The notes under the pieces were generated by a model, which did not search any database, was not told the DNA's origin, and was given only the letters and a program-made list of their open reading frames with translations. From assembly GCF_943192995.1 (NCBI RefSeq), contig NZ_CALPCP010000023.1, positions 1 to 64,000 of the forward strand: a DNA stretch of 64,000 bases, read 5' to 3'. How positions within the stretch are numbered: position 1 is the first letter of the stretch; each line of letters opens with the position of its first letter. Source of the stretch: Flintibacter muris. GTDB taxonomy: Bacteria; Bacillota; Clostridia; Oscillospirales; Oscillospiraceae. This document shows, in pieces, positions 60,238 to 64,000 of this stretch. The position numbers and the translations under genes were made by a program.

Positions 60238-61772
60238 TGAATGTCCTCCTTTTCCTCACGTTCTGCTATCTTTCCGATGGCTCCGGTATATTCGGGGGGC
60301 TCCTCAGAGGACCACATGGCCCGGCAGATCAGGTGGACGGGGCGGAGCCGGCCGTCCAGCCGGAGGTCGCAGTCAAATTCTACCACCGGCTGATCGGGCG
60401 TGGTGGACTGCAATAGCTGAGCCAGCTCAGCCAGCTGGTCCGGATTGGCCATTTCCTGCACCTGCTTGTTGTGATAGGGGTCCGTGGTGGTCTCCTCCAG
60501 GCCCAGGCGCTCTATGCCCAGGGGGGAGAGGGTAAGTATAGAGGGGTTGGATGTATATTCAAACAGAATCTGCTGGGATATGGAGATAAAGAAGTGGTTG
60601 ATTGTCCGCTCCTGCTCCAGGATACGCAGGGTGTGGTCGGTGGTGGACAGCTCCTCATACTGTGCCAGCTCCACCGCAGTGTTCTCCATCACCCGCTGGT
60701 CGCCTCGGGTGATGGTGTCTACAGCCATCTCCTGCTGGATGATATCGCTGCTCTCCACCAGACACTCCAGCAGAAGGGGCTGGAAGGCGCCGCACTCCCC
60801 GTTGAGGATCATGGACAGGGCCTTTTCATGGGAGTGGGCCGGCTTATACACCCGGACGCTGGTCAGCGCGTCGTACACATCGGCCAGGGAGACCACCTGG
60901 GCGGAGATGGGGATATCCTCGCCCACCAGCCTGTCGGGATAGCCCCGGCCGTCGTACCGCTCGTGGTGCCAGCGGCAGATCTCGTAGGCGTATTTCACCA
61001 GCGGCTCATCCTGGAAGGGGACGCCCTTCATCATGTCCGCACCCATCTGGGAATGCTGCTTCATAATGGCGAACTCCTCGTCGGTAAACTTGCCCGGCTT
61101 GTTGAGGATTTCGCTGGGGATGCAGATTTTGCCCACATCGTGCAGGGTGGAGGCGTTGCTGATCAGATTGATGGTCTCACGGTCCAGCTTGTATTTGTCC
61201 GTTTTGCGCATCAGGCTTTTCAGCAGGATCTCTGTCATGGTCTGGATGTGGAGCACATGCAGGCCGCTCTCCTCATTGCGGAACTCCACAATGTGGCTGA
61301 GGATGGAGATCATCAGGTTGCTGACCTTTTCCTTTTGATAGATCTGCTCGTTTACCATTGCTGCCAGCCGGCGCTGCTTGGCGTAGAGCATAATGGTATT
61401 GATGGTACGCCGCCGCACGGTTTCAATGTTGAACGGGCGCCTGATAAAGTCGATCACGCCCATATCATAGGCCTGCTTGAGGAGGGTGGAATCGTTCTCC
61501 GCCGTAATCATAATGACAGGCACGCTGTCGATCCAGTTGTACTTCTGCATGTCGTCCAGCACACCGAAGCCGTCTTTATAGGGCATGTTGAAATCCAGCA
61601 GAAGCAGAGAAATCTCGTGCTCCCTCTGCTGGAGAATAGTTACCGCCTGCTCGCCGTCCTCGGCCTCGATGACATCGTAGGTGTCCTCCAGAATGGCGCG
61701 CAGAAGATCACGGTTGATTTCCGCGTCGTCGGCAATCAAAATAGTGTAGCGCTGTTCTCTTTTTGGCGTCAT
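60234..61772 (-). CDS. Response regulator with HD-GYP phosphodiesterase domain
   Basis: ATG 61772 lies five bases after the kinase stop, with GGGGGAG as ribosome site. The 512-aa protein has a receiver domain (acidic pair ADDAE, phospho-Asp in LLLLDFNMPYKDG, Lys replaced in IDFIRRPF where KP is usual). An HD-GYP domain follows (STLHDVGKICIPSEILNKPGK; RWHHERYDGRGYP) with a C-terminal PAS-like part. HD-GYP enzymes degrade cyclic di-GMP. The K-to-R change at the receiver switch position is notable. Confidence 0.88.
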   Translation of the reverse strand: MTPKREQRYTILIADDAEINRDLLRAILEDTYDVIEAEDGEQAVTILQQREHEISLLLLDFNMPYKDGFGVLDDMQKYNWIDSVPVIMITAENDSTLLKQAYDMGVIDFIRRPFNIETVRRRTINTIMLYAKQRRLAAMVNEQIYQKEKVSNLMISILSHIVEFRNEESGLHVLHIQTMTEILLKSLMRKTDKYKLDRETINLISNASTLHDVGKICIPSEILNKPGKFTDEEFAIMKQHSQMGADMMKGVPFQDEPLVKYAYEICRWHHERYDGRGYPDRLVGEDIPISAQVVSLADVYDALTSVRVYKPAHSHEKALSMILNGECGAFQPLLLECLVESSDIIQQEMAVDTITRGDQRVMENTAVELAQYEELSTTDHTLRILEQERTINHFFISISQQILFEYTSNPSILTLSPLGIERLGLEETTTDPYHNKQVQEMANPDQLAELAQLLQSTTPDQPVVEFDCDLRLDGRLRPVHLICRAMWSSEEPPEYTGAIGKIAEREEKEDIQ

Positions 61773-61777
61773 AGGGC

Positions 61778-64000
61778 TCACTCCCCCTCTGTAGGTATTT
61801 TGTTCTGGGCGACTTTGCGCTCGGCCATCAGTTTGGTCAAGGTAGTACACAGCTGTTCAATATTGATGGGCTTGGCCAGGTGGGCGTCCATGCCCACCTG
61901 GGTGGTGCGGGTGATGTCTTCGGCAAAGGCGTTGGCCGTCAGGGCAATGATGGGCACCTGCCGGGTGTCGGGCCGGTCCAGGGCCCGGATGGCCTGGGTG
62001 GCCTGGCAGCCGTCCATATCGGGCATCTGCATATCCATCAAAACCGCGTCGAAGAAGAAGGGATCAGACGCCTGGAATGCCTCCAGCGCCTTTCGCCCGT
62101 CCTCCGCGGGGGTTACATCAGCCCCCCGCATTTTCAGCAGCTCGGTGGCAATCTCCATGTTCAGCAGATTGTCCTCAGCCAGCAGGATGCGCTTTCCCTC
62201 CAAAGGAATCAGCTCCTGGGGCTCGTGTTCCGGTTCGGAGAGGGGGAATTCACTGGCGTCGAAGGGGATGGTCACCGAGAAGGTAGTCCCCCGGCCCAGG
62301 GCGCTGCTTACAGCGATCTGCCCGCCCATGCGGGTGACCAAATTTTTCACAATGGGCATGCCCAGGCCGGTGCCCATTACCTCCTTGGCCCCAAAGCGGA
62401 CCTCCCGCTCATAGGGGTCGAAGAGCTTTGGCAAAAAGTCCTCGGACATACCGGCACCGGTGTCCTCCACTACAAAGAGGTAGTTGTTCCGCTTGCCCTC
62501 GTCCATCTGGCGCAGGGTGACGCTCAGACTGTCCCCCTCCCGGGTAAATTTCATGGAGTTGGACACCAGATTATTGATAATCTGGCCCAGCCGGGCAGGG
62601 TCGCCCTTGACCAGCTGGTTTTTGACGTCTACGGACACCTGGAAATTCTTATTCTGGGTCTTTGCCTGAGTCAGGAAGGGGGACAGGCAGGTGTTCAGGG
62701 TCTGCACCAAGTCGAAGGGCTTGATCTCCATGGAGACGTTACCCTGTTCCAGGCGGGAAATTTCCAGAATATCGTTGATGAGGGCCAGCAGCTGCTGGCT
62801 GGCGGCGCCAATTTTGTTCAGATAATCCCTGACCTTCTCCGGCTCGCAGTCAGACTGCAGGGCCAGGCCGGTCATCCCAATGATGATATTCAGGGGGGTG
62901 CGCATGTCGTGGCTCATCACCGAGAAGAACTGCTGCTGAGATTTTTCGCTCTGCTCCGCAGCGGACAGGGCCCCTTTCAGCAGCCGCACCTGCCGCTGCT
63001 GCTCCTCCTTCTCATTTTCCACATCCCGGAAGCAAATTACCGCCTCGTTGGGGATCTTCTTCGGGTCGGTGAGCATACGTACGCTGATCCAGCGCTCCTC
63101 ATCACCAGACTTCCGCAAAAACTCACCGCCGAAGTCCCGGGTGTCCTGGTGCACCAGCCGTCTGATATTTTTCAGGGAGAAGTTGTTGGCAAACTCTTCG
63201 CCCGTCCACTCGTCCAGCTGAGAGAGGATAATACGCAGCAGGTCGTCATAGCGGCCCAACTCCTCCCCCAGCTCCTGGATAACAAAGTCAGAGCCCTTGG
63301 TCATCTCGTAGATGCCGGTTTCAACATTGACACGGTAGATGGCGTAGTACATATCGCCCAGCACCTGCACCGTTTCGGAGGTGCGCTTGGCGGTCCGGCT
63401 GAGCTTGCGGTCCCGCAGCCACATGGCCACGGCAATCAGCACAATCAGCCCCAGACCAACGCCGTAATACACCAGGATATTCTGTACACCCTGGAGCAGC
63501 GTGTCATAGGGGACGGTGAGGATACACAGCCAGCCGTTATCGGTGTGCTGGTAATACAGTCCCCGGGTCAGATGCTGCATGCCCACAATCTCGTTATCCT
63601 TGCCGTCCAGCTCGCCCCGGTTGACCCGGTCGAAGAGATTTTTGGTATAGACCTGCAGATCACTCTCATCGGCCTGGAAGGGTATATTATAATACAGCAG
63701 ATTGCCCTGTTTGTCCAGCACATAATAGGCGCCGCCCACTGGCAGCTCCTGCACGGTGTGGTTGGCCCGGAAGTGGCTCAAAGGCACGTCAAATGCCACT
63801 GCGTTGTCGCTTCCGGCGGCGGAAACGGCAACGGTGACCGCCATCTGCCCGTCATAGGCGTCGCTGGCATAGGCGTCGGTATAAATAACCTTGCCCTCTG
63901 CCGCCATGGCCTGCTGATACCAAGGCTGAGTTTTGAAATCGCAATCCCGACTGCGAATCCCGCCTGCGGAGATGACCTGTCCGTCCCGCACGGCGTAGAT
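61778..64000 (-). CDS. Hybrid sensor histidine kinase (5' end outside window)
   Basis: The frame is open to the window edge, so the N-terminus is missing. Visible in order: the end of a Cache-type sensor domain, a membrane segment (VYYGVGLGLIVLIAVAMWL), a PAS-like domain, HisKA with FFSVMSHDMRTPLN, HATPase (NNLVSNSMKFTREG; DTGAGMS; GTGLGMPIVKNLV) and a receiver with Asp in VLMDMQMPDMDG. It heads the operon with the HD-GYP regulator and Hpt protein. An external signal would control cyclic di-GMP level. Confidence 0.9.
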   Translation of the reverse strand: MYAVRDGQVISAGGIRSRDCDFKTQPWYQQAMAAEGKVIYTDAYASDAYDGQMAVTVAVSAAGSDNAVAFDVPLSHFRANHTVQELPVGGAYYVLDKQGNLLYYNIPFQADESDLQVYTKNLFDRVNRGELDGKDNEIVGMQHLTRGLYYQHTDNGWLCILTVPYDTLLQGVQNILVYYGVGLGLIVLIAVAMWLRDRKLSRTAKRTSETVQVLGDMYYAIYRVNVETGIYEMTKGSDFVIQELGEELGRYDDLLRIILSQLDEWTGEEFANNFSLKNIRRLVHQDTRDFGGEFLRKSGDEERWISVRMLTDPKKIPNEAVICFRDVENEKEEQQRQVRLLKGALSAAEQSEKSQQQFFSVMSHDMRTPLNIIIGMTGLALQSDCEPEKVRDYLNKIGAASQQLLALINDILEISRLEQGNVSMEIKPFDLVQTLNTCLSPFLTQAKTQNKNFQVSVDVKNQLVKGDPARLGQIINNLVSNSMKFTREGDSLSVTLRQMDEGKRNNYLFVVEDTGAGMSEDFLPKLFDPYEREVRFGAKEVMGTGLGMPIVKNLVTRMGGQIAVSSALGRGTTFSVTIPFDASEFPLSEPEHEPQELIPLEGKRILLAEDNLLNMEIATELLKMRGADVTPAEDGRKALEAFQASDPFFFDAVLMDMQMPDMDGCQATQAIRALDRPDTRQVPIIALTANAFAEDITRTTQVGMDAHLAKPINIEQLCTTLTKLMAERKVAQNKIPTEGE

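Overview
The window looks like the chromosome of an anaerobic, endospore-forming, GC-rich Firmicute of class Clostridia. Evidence is a spoVT sporulation gene, the infC-rpmI-rplT operon with a long leader, and clostridial-type butyrate pathway genes (3-hydroxybutyryl-CoA dehydrogenase, crotonase). A butyrate-producing Oscillospiraceae of the Flavonifractor/Lawsonibacter/Intestinimonas kind is my inference; no marker here fixes the genus.

Two integrated elements fill most of the window. Element 1 (about 356-31907) is a prophage-like element in the 3' end of a tRNA-Gln(CUG) gene. A 23-bp copy of the tRNA end marks the left border and the intact tRNA marks the right. It holds, left to right: an array of 11 different small hairpins; a minus-strand operon of tiny overlapping genes; a capsid gene that needs a +1 shift; a long plus-strand block of structural and lysis genes (collagen-like fibre, holin, C39-like endolysin, Ig-like, LamG-like and beta-propeller tail proteins); a tyrosine integrase; a Panacea/MazF-like toxin-antitoxin pair; a duplicated divergent regulator cassette (Rha-type genes against Cro/CI-type genes); a short transcribed leader; and a tape-measure gene broken by a deletion. 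No terminase or portal gene is recognisable, so the element is probably defective.

Between the elements lie a truncated acyltransferase-like gene and infC-rpmI-rplT with a consensus promoter and attenuator-like leader. Element 2 (34224-54053) is a roughly 19.8-kb mobilizable island inserted by a large serine recombinase into spoVT. The left border is a spoVT N-terminal fragment. The right border is the recombinase gene, fused in frame to the rest of spoVT. The border repeat is 13 bp, and the recombinase's own native C-terminus appears to lie at the left border. The cargo is an AbiE toxin-antitoxin pair with palindromic operators and a four-gene operon: a CoiA-like zinc protein, a coiled-coil protein with a degenerate P-loop, an unknown protein and a 1777-aa helicase of the DUF1998/zinc-ribbon type. 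I regard this operon as a candidate anti-phage system not matching a type I can name. A DUF6076 gene, a RepA-like ATPase, a hairpin-rich oriT candidate, MobC and a relaxase complete the island.

The right end is housekeeping: hbd, greA, ahcY, crt, then a two-component operon (hybrid sensor kinase, HD-GYP response regulator, Hpt protein) whose last gene collides with a truncated AEC transporter. Small palindromic repeats recur between and inside genes, including in frame inside prophage proteins.
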